Program-made: the position numbers and the translations under genes | The notes under the pieces: generated by a model | Told to the model about the DNA's origin: nothing | The model's input: the letters and a program-made list of their open reading frames with translations, nothing else | Databases searched by the model: none | Shown here: one piece after another, positions 10,160-22,362 of the stretch | Layout of the letters: each line of letters opens with the position of its first letter | Position numbering within the stretch: the stretch's first letter is position 1 | Assembly (NCBI GenBank): GCA_030145245.1 | Contig: JAQYWC010000071.1 | Location: forward strand, 94,026-158,025 | Length of the DNA stretch: 64,000 bases | DNA from: Desulfobacterium sp. | Lineage (GTDB): Bacteria > Desulfobacterota > Desulfobacteria > Desulfobacterales > Desulfobacteraceae | Direction of reading: 5' to 3'

Positions 10160-10615
10160 AACAGACCTCGGCGAACAGCTGAAGCAGGGAACCAACCGGA
10201 TGTTCCACGACGCCCATACAGACCAGGGGCAGCACCTTGAAGTCCGTCTCAATGCATTTGTCAGTATTTCTATCCCCGCCATTATTCTGGTTTATTGAAC
10301 ACTTCTGAACATTTATTTTTCCAGTTACCCGTCCTATTACTCCATTACTCAACGCTTGCACCTTCCGCTTCTAAAAAATCAAAGTTCGTTCACGCGGTCT
10401 GGTGATGCATATTGTACCGGTTTTTTTTACCAACAGTGGTCGAAGCATTAAGGTCTTACCCTGTAAGCAGATCAAGTTTTTGGGGGAGTTTTAATCAACG
10501 GGAAGCGGTCATGATCAAAAGGCCACTATCATCGCCCTGATTCTGAAATAAATTTTACCCCCAAGCCCACCTGCCAACCGCTGAATGCGTTCTTCAAAAA
10601 CATTGGGGATCCGGT
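10160..10615 (+). pseudogene. decayed fragment of the GlmS-like gene
   Basis: Two stretches resemble the intact gene at 4669-8388. Bases 10161-10200 match 5431-5470 at about 34 of 40 positions (CAGCTGAAGCAG is shared), continuing into TCCACGAC; they encode the equivalent of LGDQLKQRTNR. Bases of about 10540-10615 match about 7636-7712 and encode the equivalent of PANMLNAFFENMG. In the intact gene these segments lie 2.2 kb apart; here they are about 0.4 kb apart and interrupted by stops. The rest of 9982-10747 holds no gene that I can support. Confidence 0.7.
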
Positions 10616-10747
10616 TCCACCCATATTGGGGTTGACAAAAAGGAAGTTCCACTCATAGGATGGGAAGACTGTTAAGCGGCTGTTTAAGGCGTTCAAAACC
10701 TAAAACTTAACCCTTCATTAACAGAACAGTAAAATTTCCAGCATTCA

Positions 10748-11761
10748 ATGCACAGTTCTAAATGTGAGAAAAAAATGATGCGGAAAACCATTATCATTCT
10801 TTGTCAAATTAGTTTTATCTTTCTTTTTTTCGGCGGAAATCAATTATCTGCATTTCCACCTGAGAATCAAGATCCTGTAAAAATCATTCTGAATAACTGG
10901 ACCAGCCAAAGGGTCATCTCAAAAATTACAGGCAAAATTTTACAACATATGGGGTACGCAGTTGCATATTCTGTTGCATCGGTCGACGAACAATGGGGCG
11001 GATTACAAAGGGGCATCTATCATGTCCAGATTGAGATATGGGAAGGTACAATGAAAAAAGCGTTTGATAAAATGGTTAAACTTGGCGGGTTGACTGATGC
11101 TGGTTCTCATTTTGCCAAAACCCGCGAAGAATGGTGGTACCCATCCTATGTTGAAAAAAAATGCCCGGGACTTCCGGATTGGAAAGCACTAAAGAATTGT
11201 TATTCTCTTTTTGCTTCTCCTGAAACATATCCAAAAGGAAGATATCTGGCCGGCCCCTGGGAAAAACCGGACGAAGCACGAATCAGAGCATTGGGCCTGA
11301 ACTTTAAAGTAATTGTAGTTAAGCGCGGAGATGATCTGCGGATCGAATTGGAAAAAGCCATAAAAAACAAAACCCCCATCGTTTTGTTCAACTGGAGCCC
11401 AAACTGGGTTGAAGCAAAGTATAACGGCAAATTTATTGAATTTCCTGAATATGACCCGGAATGCGAAACCAATCCCAAGTGGGGAATAAATCCAATATTT
11501 CATCAGGACTGTGGCAACCCTAAAGACGGCTGGCTTAAAAAAGGAGTCTGGACAGGAATGATTGAAAAATGGCCGTGTGCGTTTAAAACCATTCAAAATA
11601 TAAATTTTACGAATGAAATGATCTCGCAACTTTCCCTATGGGTTGATATTGAGAATATAAGCTATGAAGATGCTGCAATAAAGTGGATAGAGGAAAATAA
11701 AGGCTTATGGAAATCATGGATTCCCAAAACCTGCTTAGACAAGTCAACCATGAGCCAGTAA
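10748..11761 (+). CDS. glycine betaine/choline-type ABC transporter substrate-binding protein, orphan
   Basis: 337 residues with an N-terminal signal peptide (hydrophobic residues 14-30; the signal fits better if translation begins at the ATG at 10775 or 10778 rather than 10748). The mature part matches the OpuAC/ProX fold: NNWTSQRVI near the start, EQWGGLQ, EIWEG, EEWWYPSYV and FNWSPNW, giving the many tryptophans that form the aromatic cage for quaternary amines in this family. Such proteins deliver betaine, choline or related compounds to an ABC importer. No permease or ATPase gene is adjacent, so it may serve a transporter encoded elsewhere or act as a sensor partner. The exact ligand cannot be told from the sequence. 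Confidence 0.8.
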   Translation: MHSSKCEKKMMRKTIIILCQISFIFLFFGGNQLSAFPPENQDPVKIILNNWTSQRVISKITGKILQHMGYAVAYSVASVDEQWGGLQRGIYHVQIEIWEGTMKKAFDKMVKLGGLTDAGSHFAKTREEWWYPSYVEKKCPGLPDWKALKNCYSLFASPETYPKGRYLAGPWEKPDEARIRALGLNFKVIVVKRGDDLRIELEKAIKNKTPIVLFNWSPNWVEAKYNGKFIEFPEYDPECETNPKWGINPIFHQDCGNPKDGWLKKGVWTGMIEKWPCAFKTIQNINFTNEMISQLSLWVDIENISYEDAAIKWIEENKGLWKSWIPKTCLDKSTMSQ

Positions 11762-11766
11762 ACCTG

Positions 11767-11790
11767 CGGGGTCAGGTCTGCACACTTGAC
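11767..11790. repeat. REP-like element, half copy 2
   Basis: Directly after the binding-protein gene, bases 11767-11790 are identical to 8394-8417, beginning CGGGGTCAGGTC. The second arm of the palindrome is absent, so this is a truncated copy. Confidence 0.8.
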
Positions 11791-12196
11791 CACTTCACGA
11801 GGAAGTAACGCCCTTGATAGTCAGTTGCGATGGTGGTGGCTGTCCTAAAGGCGCGGCTGCATTAATCCCGGATTTGAGTTTTTTTCTTCCCCGGAACAAA
11901 AAGGAAACCGATCACAGGTCACCCTTCCACCCCAAGGCTGAATGGGCAGTCTCAACTTGCCGCTTGGCAGCAATTTGAGATCCGTCCCTAGGCGTTTGGA
12001 ACATTTTGATACTTTTCTTGCAAAAAAACAGCGTCCTATCTGTACATTTTACAAGAGGATGATGTATGTTTGTAATTTGGTTGTCTCCCCTTTGTATGGA
12101 ATGGCTGTTTAAGTACCATGAATTCGGTTATTTTCCCGAGTGGACGCATCTGCTTTTTAAACAAATAAGGACGACGTAAACAGGGAATAACGGATT
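11791..12196. other. intergenic region without a recognisable gene
   Basis: Follows the half repeat. Read on the minus strand, a short stretch near 11795-11860 gives ATTIATDYQGRYFLVKW before a stop. It could be a remnant of a mobile-element protein, but I cannot name it. No convincing promoter, terminator or RNA was found in the rest. Confidence 0.4.
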
Positions 12197-15100
12197 ATGA
12201 AGGAAAAAAAGAACCTTCATCAGGACTGTAAAAACCCCCTTTCTTCCTGTGGGACATCCACGGGAATCACCTGCCGGAAAAGCCCCGGATTTTATGCGTG
12301 TCTGTTGATTTTGTGCATGTTTGCAGGTGCGCCTGCAGGCGCTTTTGCCGAACCCGAAAAGGTCACCCTGCAGTTGAACTGGAAGCACCAGTTTGAGTAT
12401 GCCGGATATTACGCAGCAAAGGAGAAAGGGTATTATGCCGGTGCAGGTCTGGATGTTGAGTTCCGGGAAGGACTTCCCCAATCGACACCGGTGACTGAGG
12501 TCCTGGAAGGGCGGGCAGACTTCGGCGTCTGGGTTTCCAGCCTGATCTCAGAGCGTCTCAACGGCAAGCCTGTGGTTATGCTTGCCAACTATTTCAAACA
12601 CTCCCCCCTTGTTATCATTGCAGACCCTTCCATCCGCATGCCGTCACAGCTTCGGGGTAAAAAAGTCATGGGGCCTGTTGAAGATGGAGAGATCGCTGAA
12701 ATTTCCTGGCTTCTGAAGGCCAACGGCTTAGGGGTAGACTCCGTCAAGTGGATTCCCCATACCTATGACCCCATGGATATTGCGGAGGGCAAGGCCGACG
12801 CCATGACGGCGTACATCACAAATCAACCGTTTGCATTGGATGAACAAGGAATTTCCTATAATATTCTGGACCCTGCCAATTACGGAGCGGACTTCTACGG
12901 GGACAGCCTTTTCACTTCCGAGCATCAGATGCAGGAGAACCCTGAAAGAACCTGGAAATTTGTGGAGGCCACTTCCCGGGGGTGGGAGTATGCCCTTAAC
13001 CATCCTGATGAGATCATCGATCTGATCCTTGAAAAATATTCGAAAAATATCCCCAGGGACAAGCTTCTTTTTGAAGCCCGGGGCACCCGCGAGATGATTC
13101 AACCCGGTGTCTTTGCAGTAGGGTCCATTGATGAAGTGAGGATCAGACGCATTGCAGACAGGTTGGTTGAGCTTGGGATGGTGGACAAAGGCTACACCCT
13201 TTCAGGATTTATTTATGGATCAACCGATCGGCCCCCTGTGACGGAGGGACGTATTCCCCTGACAGAAGAGGAGAGGCTCTTTGTAAGAACCCACCCTGTT
13301 ATCCGTGTGTCAAATGAGTTCAACTGGCCCCCCTTTGATTTTGTGGTCTCCGGAGAGCCACGGGGGGTTGGCATTGAATTGATGAATATGATTGCGGCCC
13401 GAACCGGCCTTAACGTTGAATACGTGAACGGATACAACTGGGATGAGCTGCTGACCATGTTTTTCAAGGGGGAGATCGATATAATTCACTCCATAAGCCG
13501 TACACCGGAACGGGAGAAGAAAGCCCTGTTTACCAACCCCTACTATCACAGCAAAAACGTTCTGGTCCTGAGGCGGGACACGGCTGACATTCAGGACCTC
13601 AAGGATCTTGAAGGAAAAATCATCGCCCTGCCCAGGGGGTGGTCCTCCATTGATTTTTTCAAGAAAAATTATCCGGACATTCATATCATTGAAGTGGAAA
13701 ACTCACGGCAGGCCCTTGAGTATGTGGACCAGGGCAAGGTACAGGCCACCGTTGAGCAGGAGGGGATTGTTTCCTATTTCATCAATAAATTTGGCTTTCG
13801 GGACCTGAAAATCTCCAGTTGGCTGGAAGATGCGGCATTACAAGACACCTCCTCCCTCCATTTTGCGGTTCGTAAAGAGAGACCGGCTCTTCACGGCATT
13901 CTGGCAAAAGGCCTGGCAACGGTCACCCCCGGCGAAATGCTTAATCTGAGAAATAAATGGTTCGGCAATAACGGGTTCAATTCCAGCCGGAAAGAGGTGG
14001 GGCTCACCCTGTCTGAACGGAACTGGCTGAAGCAAAAGGGGAGGATAACCTTCTGCATCGCCCCCGACAGAATGCCTTTTGAGGCATTTTCAGGGAAAGA
14101 TGTAACCGGTATGACATCTGACTTTCTGAAGTTGTTCAGGGAGCGCCTCGGCGTTCCACTTACCCTTATCCCAACAAACTCCTGGGAGGAATCCGTGGAA
14201 CAGGTCAGAACAGGTAAAGCCGATATCCTGACCATCGCAAGCGTCTCCCCCAAACGGCTGCAGTTCCTGGACTTCACCCCATCCTATCTCAACTGCAGTG
14301 TCGGAATCATTGTCCGGGAAGACTTCCCCTTCATTACCGGTATGGATGAGCTGGCAGGTAAACGGGTCGGCATCATGAAGGACACTTTTATCTGGGATGT
14401 TATTCCCGAAAGATATCCGAAAGTCACCTATGTCCCTGTAAAAAACCGCCGGTTTTCCCTGGTTCAGGTCTCCAATGGAAGCCTGGATGCCGTCATTATG
14501 GATCTGCCCGTGGCCGCAAACAACATCCGGCAACTGGGCCTGACCCACCTGAAGGTGGCCGGTCACACCGCTGTTCTCAATGAAATGCGCATCGGGATAC
14601 GGAAAGATAGTGCCCGGCTCCATGGCATCATGAGCAAACTGGTTCGCTCTCTCTCCAGAAAAGAGGTGGACGCGGTTTACCAGAAATGGGCAGCCATCCG
14701 GTTTGAAAGCGAGTTTGACCGATCACTCCTCTTCAAAGTGATCGGGTTTGCCCTCTTTGCGGTCATATTTATTTTTCTCTGGAACCGCAAGCTCGTTCAT
14801 CTGAACCGCAGGATCTCCCAGGCCCATGCCGAAGTTGAAGCCAAAAGCCTGCAGCTCGAACGCATCTCCATCACCGACACCCTGACCGGACTCTTTAACC
14901 GGAGGCACCTGGAAGAGACCTTCGCTGTTGAAGTCAAACGATCCCGCCGCTACAAGCGCCCCCTCTCTGTGATGATTATCGATATTGACCATTTTAAATC
15001 CATCAACGACACCCACGGCCACCAGGCAGGCGACACGGTCCTCCGCCAGATAGCAAAAGTCCTTGATAGGAACAGCCGCTCATGCGATATCCTGGGCCGC

Positions 15101-15355
15101 TGGGGCGGCGAGGAATTTATGCTCATCTGCCCGGAAACCAGCCTCAGGGGAACCGCCGCCGTGGCGGAAAACCTTCGCCTGAAAATTCGTGAAATACTCT
15201 TTCAGACCGCAGGTACCCAAACCGCAAGCTTCGGTTTGGCAACCCTCAAGGATGAGGATACCGGAGAATCTTTGATTCACCGTGCAGATACGGCGCTCTA
15301 CCGCGCCAAGGAAAACGGGCGCGACCGTGTCGTAACCGAAGATCTATCTTCATAA
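12197..15355 (+). CDS. membrane diguanylate cyclase with three periplasmic binding-protein domains
   Basis: 1052 residues. Domains in order: a hydrophobic signal/anchor at residues 32-52; an NMT1/THI5-like binding domain (about 55-330, starting VTLQLNWKHQFEYAGYY); a first type 3 solute-binding domain (about 355-590); a second (about 600-835, CIAPDRMPFEAF); a membrane segment at about 850-868; a short coiled coil; and a GGDEF domain (about 890-1050) with the active-site GGEEF. The inhibitory RxxD site is intact five residues upstream (RSCD). The base-recognition residues N and D of the IND...GHQAGD stretch are those of canonical c-di-GMP synthases. The protein should report periplasmic ligands, perhaps pyrimidine-like or amino acids, as cytoplasmic c-di-GMP. 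The binding-protein gene just upstream may be functionally linked. Confidence 0.92.
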   Translation: MKEKKNLHQDCKNPLSSCGTSTGITCRKSPGFYACLLILCMFAGAPAGAFAEPEKVTLQLNWKHQFEYAGYYAAKEKGYYAGAGLDVEFREGLPQSTPVTEVLEGRADFGVWVSSLISERLNGKPVVMLANYFKHSPLVIIADPSIRMPSQLRGKKVMGPVEDGEIAEISWLLKANGLGVDSVKWIPHTYDPMDIAEGKADAMTAYITNQPFALDEQGISYNILDPANYGADFYGDSLFTSEHQMQENPERTWKFVEATSRGWEYALNHPDEIIDLILEKYSKNIPRDKLLFEARGTREMIQPGVFAVGSIDEVRIRRIADRLVELGMVDKGYTLSGFIYGSTDRPPVTEGRIPLTEEERLFVRTHPVIRVSNEFNWPPFDFVVSGEPRGVGIELMNMIAARTGLNVEYVNGYNWDELLTMFFKGEIDIIHSISRTPEREKKALFTNPYYHSKNVLVLRRDTADIQDLKDLEGKIIALPRGWSSIDFFKKNYPDIHIIEVENSRQALEYVDQGKVQATVEQEGIVSYFINKFGFRDLKISSWLEDAALQDTSSLHFAVRKERPALHGILAKGLATVTPGEMLNLRNKWFGNNGFNSSRKEVGLTLSERNWLKQKGRITFCIAPDRMPFEAFSGKDVTGMTSDFLKLFRERLGVPLTLIPTNSWEESVEQVRTGKADILTIASVSPKRLQFLDFTPSYLNCSVGIIVREDFPFITGMDELAGKRVGIMKDTFIWDVIPERYPKVTYVPVKNRRFSLVQVSNGSLDAVIMDLPVAANNIRQLGLTHLKVAGHTAVLNEMRIGIRKDSARLHGIMSKLVRSLSRKEVDAVYQKWAAIRFESEFDRSLLFKVIGFALFAVIFIFLWNRKLVHLNRRISQAHAEVEAKSLQLERISITDTLTGLFNRRHLEETFAVEVKRSRRYKRPLSVMIIDIDHFKSINDTHGHQAGDTVLRQIAKVLDRNSRSCDILGRWGGEEFMLICPETSLRGTAAVAENLRLKIREILFQTAGTQTASFGLATLKDEDTGESLIHRADTALYRAKENGRDRVVTEDLSS

Positions 15356-15476
15356 GGGTTGCCTCCGTCCGCCTTCGCCAAGGGCTCTCCAAGGGGGCAG
15401 ACCCATAAAAGTAAATCAGATGAAACGATTTGATCGGATATTGAAGCGGCTGCACGCTGGCGCGAAAATATAAGCG

Positions 15477-15594
15477 GTGGTGTCATGGCCGAAGGTATCC
15501 CCATATTGCCAACAGCATCCTGGCCAACATGGTCAAGATCCTCGGAGAACGGCTGCGGGATGCAACCCGGGTGATTAACAACCTGGAAAATTGA
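15477..15594 (+). pseudogene. relic of a gene end, possibly a cyclic-nucleotide-binding-type protein
   Basis: An open stretch ending in TGA reads YPHIANSILANMVKIL then GERLRDATRVINNLEN. The pattern of a helix with GERLRDAT resembles the hinge helix after the cyclic-nucleotide-binding fold of Crp/Fnr-like proteins, where LSxRLR is common. There is no start codon or upstream domain in frame, so only a tail remains. The family assignment is tentative. Confidence 0.35.
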
Positions 15595-15661
15595 CAATCT
15601 CCTTTAAACAAACATCAGACTTACATTATACTCTGCCTGCCTGCCAACGATTCCTTTTGAC

Positions 15662-15690
15662 TTGACATACGTTGCCGCCTTGGCTAAACA
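15662..15690 (+). promoter_or_regulatory. candidate sigma-70 promoter for the CDF gene
   Basis: TTGACA at 15662-15667, a 17-base spacer, then TAAACA at 15685-15690, about 110 bases before the start codon at 15801. The -35 is perfect and the -10 weak. Confidence 0.4.
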
Positions 15691-15800
15691 TTGCCCAGAT
15701 TTTCATTACATAATCATAGCCTTTTTTCAACCAAGAGGCTTGGACTATACTACTTCCACAATTACTACCCGACTTTGATTTTTAGAAAAGGCTCCGTGAA

Positions 15801-16691
15801 ATGAGTGAAAAAAAAGTTCTTCTTATGTCTGTCTATACGACAGCGTTCTTTGCATGTTTCGGAATTATGTGGGGGATTGTTGCCGACTCCGGTATGATTA
15901 TCTTCGACGGCATTTACTCTCTGATCAGCATTGGCTTGAGCATGCTCTCTTTACAGGTGTTAAAACTGGTACAGGAGAATGATGAAGACATTCGGTTCCC
16001 CTTCAGCAAAGCTCATTTTGAGCCGCTGGTAATCATATTCAAGTCATTGGTTATTATAGTAATGTGCGGAATTTCAGCGTTCAATGCCCTTTCAGAAATA
16101 CTTTCCGGAGGCAGATATGTGGAACCCGGACAGGGGATTGTCTATGCCCTGGTCAGCACGCTTGGCTGCCTGGTTGTGACGTTGGTTATTCAGCAGCAGA
16201 ACCAAAAGATAGCTTCGGGTCTTTTGCAGGCGGAGAGAAACCAGTGGTTTGGCGACTCACTCCTCAGTACCGGTGTGCTGTTGGGCTTTTCTGTCTCCTA
16301 CCTGTTGATCGGCAGCCACCTGGATTGGATGATTCCCTATGCTGACCCGGGCATGGTGGTGCTGGCCTCGGGTTTTTTCGTCATCCTGCCCCTGAAAAGT
16401 TTTGCAGCGGCTTTTAAAGAGATCCTCCTTTATCAGGTCCATGAGGATCTATTTCGCCCCGTCGATCTGGAAGCGAAGAAAATCGCCGAAGAATTAAAGG
16501 CTGAATATAAACTGCGCATGGTCAATATCGGCAGAGAGCTGAACATTGAATTAAATTTTCTGATGGAAAACCAGTCGTTTACCGTCAATGAAATGGACAA
16601 TATACGAAAGAGGATAATTGCTGTTGCTTCGACAATTAAAGAGCGGCATTGGGTAAATATCAACTTCACCCAGGACAGGGCCTGGATTTAA
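15801..16691 (+). CDS. cation diffusion facilitator (CDF) family transporter
   Basis: 296 residues with about six membrane segments in the first 210 residues and a cytoplasmic C-terminal domain of about 85 residues, the CDF layout. Such proteins export divalent metals (Zn, Fe, Mn or Co) in exchange for protons. Metal-site aspartates are visible in segment 2 (FDGIYSLIS, about residue 35) and in segment 5 (NQWFGDSLLS, about residue 151), in place of the fuller HxxxD pattern of zinc exporters. The metal therefore cannot be predicted; the pattern is closer to the less-characterised members. The gene stands alone between a relic and a REP-like palindrome. Confidence 0.87.
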   Translation: MSEKKVLLMSVYTTAFFACFGIMWGIVADSGMIIFDGIYSLISIGLSMLSLQVLKLVQENDEDIRFPFSKAHFEPLVIIFKSLVIIVMCGISAFNALSEILSGGRYVEPGQGIVYALVSTLGCLVVTLVIQQQNQKIASGLLQAERNQWFGDSLLSTGVLLGFSVSYLLIGSHLDWMIPYADPGMVVLASGFFVILPLKSFAAAFKEILLYQVHEDLFRPVDLEAKKIAEELKAEYKLRMVNIGRELNIELNFLMENQSFTVNEMDNIRKRIIAVASTIKERHWVNINFTQDRAWI

Positions 16692-16698
16692 CAAAATA

Positions 16699-16736
16699 GG
16701 GGGCCAGGTCTACACTATAGGCTTAGACCTGACCCC
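16699..16736. repeat. REP-like palindromic element, copy 3 (diverged)
   Basis: Inverted repeat with arms GGGGCCAGGTCTA and TAGACCTGACCCC, between the convergent CDF gene and pyrG. The sequence core AGGTCTRCAC is shared with the copies at 8395 and 11767, but the inner hairpin is absent. It may also act as a bidirectional terminator. Confidence 0.8.
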
Positions 16737-16741
16737 TGATA

Positions 16742-20597
<3,856 letters not shown>

Positions 20598-20661
20598 TTA
20601 AATTAAGAGACATAACTACTCCCAATGGACCATTATGTCAACATTTGCGCAAGATTTGCGG

Positions 20662-21141
20662 TTAAACAGTGAACCGTTTATCGGCCCTGGTCGACTCAAG
20701 AGACCGTGTTCCGGCATCAAACCAGCCGGCCCTGGAATCCGGAAAGGCATCAAACTTGGGCACATAGGGTTTGATGTCGATGAGGGGGGTCCTGTCGACG
20801 ATGTCGATGCCCTTGACATGGATGATGTTCTCCTCGACCCCCAACAGCCTGACAATGGAGATCCCGATCTGGTTGGGGCGTTTAGGGGCCCGGGTGGAGA
20901 AGAGTCCCCGCGGGGTATCATCCAGAAAGGGCTTTGCCATGAGGCTGTACCCCTCGGACAGGTGAAAGTGGTAGAGCAGAATGATCCGCTCAAATCCGTC
21001 AAGGTCGGAAAGCCCCTCCTGGAATTCCGGAAACACCTCCACCCTTCCTTCAAAGTCAACGGCACCGGCAGGCTGTATCGGGGCTCCCTCACGCTCTTTA
21101 TGGGGGGAACGGATGATTCCTATTTCATTAAAGGTGATCAT
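20662..21141 (-). CDS. trmO: tRNA (N6-threonylcarbamoyladenosine-37) N6-methyltransferase, TrmO/TsaA family
   Basis: 159 residues, the TrmO domain alone. TrmO uses S-adenosylmethionine to methylate t6A37 in certain threonine tRNAs. Family motifs are visible: IGIIRSPHKEREGAPIQPA at the N-terminus, DLDGFERIILLYHFH, then RGLFSTRAPKRPNQIGIS and VKGIDIVDRTPLIDIKPYVP. The AAGGAGATACA ribosome-binding site precedes the ATG. The gene lies 88 bases upstream of eno on the same strand and diverges from the U32-like gene. The C-terminal extension found in enterobacterial TrmO is missing, as in many other bacteria. Confidence 0.92.
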   Translation of the reverse strand: MITFNEIGIIRSPHKEREGAPIQPAGAVDFEGRVEVFPEFQEGLSDLDGFERIILLYHFHLSEGYSLMAKPFLDDTPRGLFSTRAPKRPNQIGISIVRLLGVEENIIHVKGIDIVDRTPLIDIKPYVPKFDAFPDSRAGWFDAGTRSLESTRADKRFTV

Positions 21142-21294
21142 TGTATCTCCTTTTATAATAAAGTTTTTTTGACAAACCGAACTAGGATATCAACTCCCAA
21201 TGTCCGGTTCAAGGAAAAACAATAAAAGTATCCGGCGCCCTTGCCAAGGGTTTCGCCCTTGCCTTTGATCCTGGATCTCGTGTAAACTTACCCC

Positions 21295-22362
21295 ATGATG
21301 AAATTCGACATCCCCTACATCCCGGACAGGGATTACACCCGTTTTATACAGCGCCACAGGTCCCGGATCGACTCGGTTCATTTTGGGCTCCACCAGGGGC
21401 CTGTGCTCGATTCACGGCTCAGGTTCAAGGACGTTGAAACGGTAAGACTTGCCGAACAGCTCAATGCGCTTTCAGTTCCCCGTAACTACTGCCTGCTGAA
21501 CTCCCGGTTCATGGCACCCGATCGCTACTTTGACCCCCTGTTTTTAACAGGGCTCATGGAAAACCTTGAGATACTCATGGAGCGCTCCCGTCTTGACGGA
21601 ATCGTCTTCTGCGATGCCTATCTCCTCAATGCCCTGTCAAACCACGGAGGAGACACCCTTACCGGGCTCGAGGCGGTTCCCGGCATCAACTGCATGATAG
21701 ACAACATGGACAAGGCCCGTGCCTATCTGGGACTCGTTGACCAGACCGCGTTCAAACGCCCGTCAAAACTTGTTCTGGACAGGTCGTTGAACCGGAACCC
21801 CAAAGCCCTTGAAGCCATGGTTCCCAAACTGAAAAATGAGTATCCGGGTCTGAGACTTGAGCTCCTTGCCAACGAGGGGTGCCTCTACCAGTGCCCGTTC
21901 AAGCCGGCCCACGACGCTCAGATCGCGCTCACCAACACGGGACTTGTCCGGGAACGGGGGCATGAGATAAACCGGGACCAGGGGTGCATGAAGGTGTTGT
22001 TCAACGACCCAAAACTTCTCTTCAAATCCCCGTTCATCAGGCCGGAAGATATCAACGATTATTCCCACCTGGTTGACACCATCAAGATCTCGGGCCGAAC
22101 CCTTGGCCCGGGCTTTCTTAAAAATACGGTCACAGCCTACCTACAGGGTTCCTATGACGGAAATCTCCTGGACCTCCTGGACGCAATGGAATGGATGGCA
22201 GACCTTTTTTTTGTGGACAATTCAAAAATTTCAAAGCATGATGTCGAAACATTGACAAACTGCACCAAAGAGTGCAGGCGTTGTGATCAATGCAGCAAAT
22301 TACTGGACTCAACCACCCAAAAGAAATCAATTCAACTCAACAGGTACAGGAACCCATCATGA
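21295..22362 (+). CDS. peptidase U32-like protein
   Basis: 355 residues. The fold follows the TIM-barrel-like U32 family: DSVHFGLHQG near the start, then LDGIVFCDAYLLNAL, RPSKLVLDRSLNR, and the typical cysteine motif LLANEGCLYQCPFKPAHD. A C-terminal cysteine group (TNCTKECRRCDQCSKL) could hold an iron-sulfur cluster. Relatives include putative collagenases and the UbiU/UbiV, RlhA and TrhP proteins that act in oxygen-independent hydroxylation; peptidase activity of the family is doubtful. The stop overlaps the galE start (ATGA), so the two are coupled. I see no obvious ribosome-binding site before the double ATG. Confidence 0.75.
   Translation: MMKFDIPYIPDRDYTRFIQRHRSRIDSVHFGLHQGPVLDSRLRFKDVETVRLAEQLNALSVPRNYCLLNSRFMAPDRYFDPLFLTGLMENLEILMERSRLDGIVFCDAYLLNALSNHGGDTLTGLEAVPGINCMIDNMDKARAYLGLVDQTAFKRPSKLVLDRSLNRNPKALEAMVPKLKNEYPGLRLELLANEGCLYQCPFKPAHDAQIALTNTGLVRERGHEINRDQGCMKVLFNDPKLLFKSPFIRPEDINDYSHLVDTIKISGRTLGPGFLKNTVTAYLQGSYDGNLLDLLDAMEWMADLFFVDNSKISKHDVETLTNCTKECRRCDQCSKLLDSTTQKKSIQLNRYRNPS

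Larger units (their letters stand above)
15356..15800. other. intergenic region with a gene relic and the CDF promoter region
   Basis: No intact gene. It contains the relic annotated at 15477-15594 and a promoter-like pair at 15662-15690. The remainder shows stops in all frames and nothing I can name. Confidence 0.5.

Noticed and set aside
10092..10361. 89-codon minus-strand ORF
   Set aside because: It runs antisense through the GlmS-like fossil and has no independent support.
11795..11860. Transposase-like peptide on the minus strand
   Set aside because: Only about 17 residues (ATTIATDYQGRYFLVKW), preceded by a stop; too short to assign to a mobile element family.
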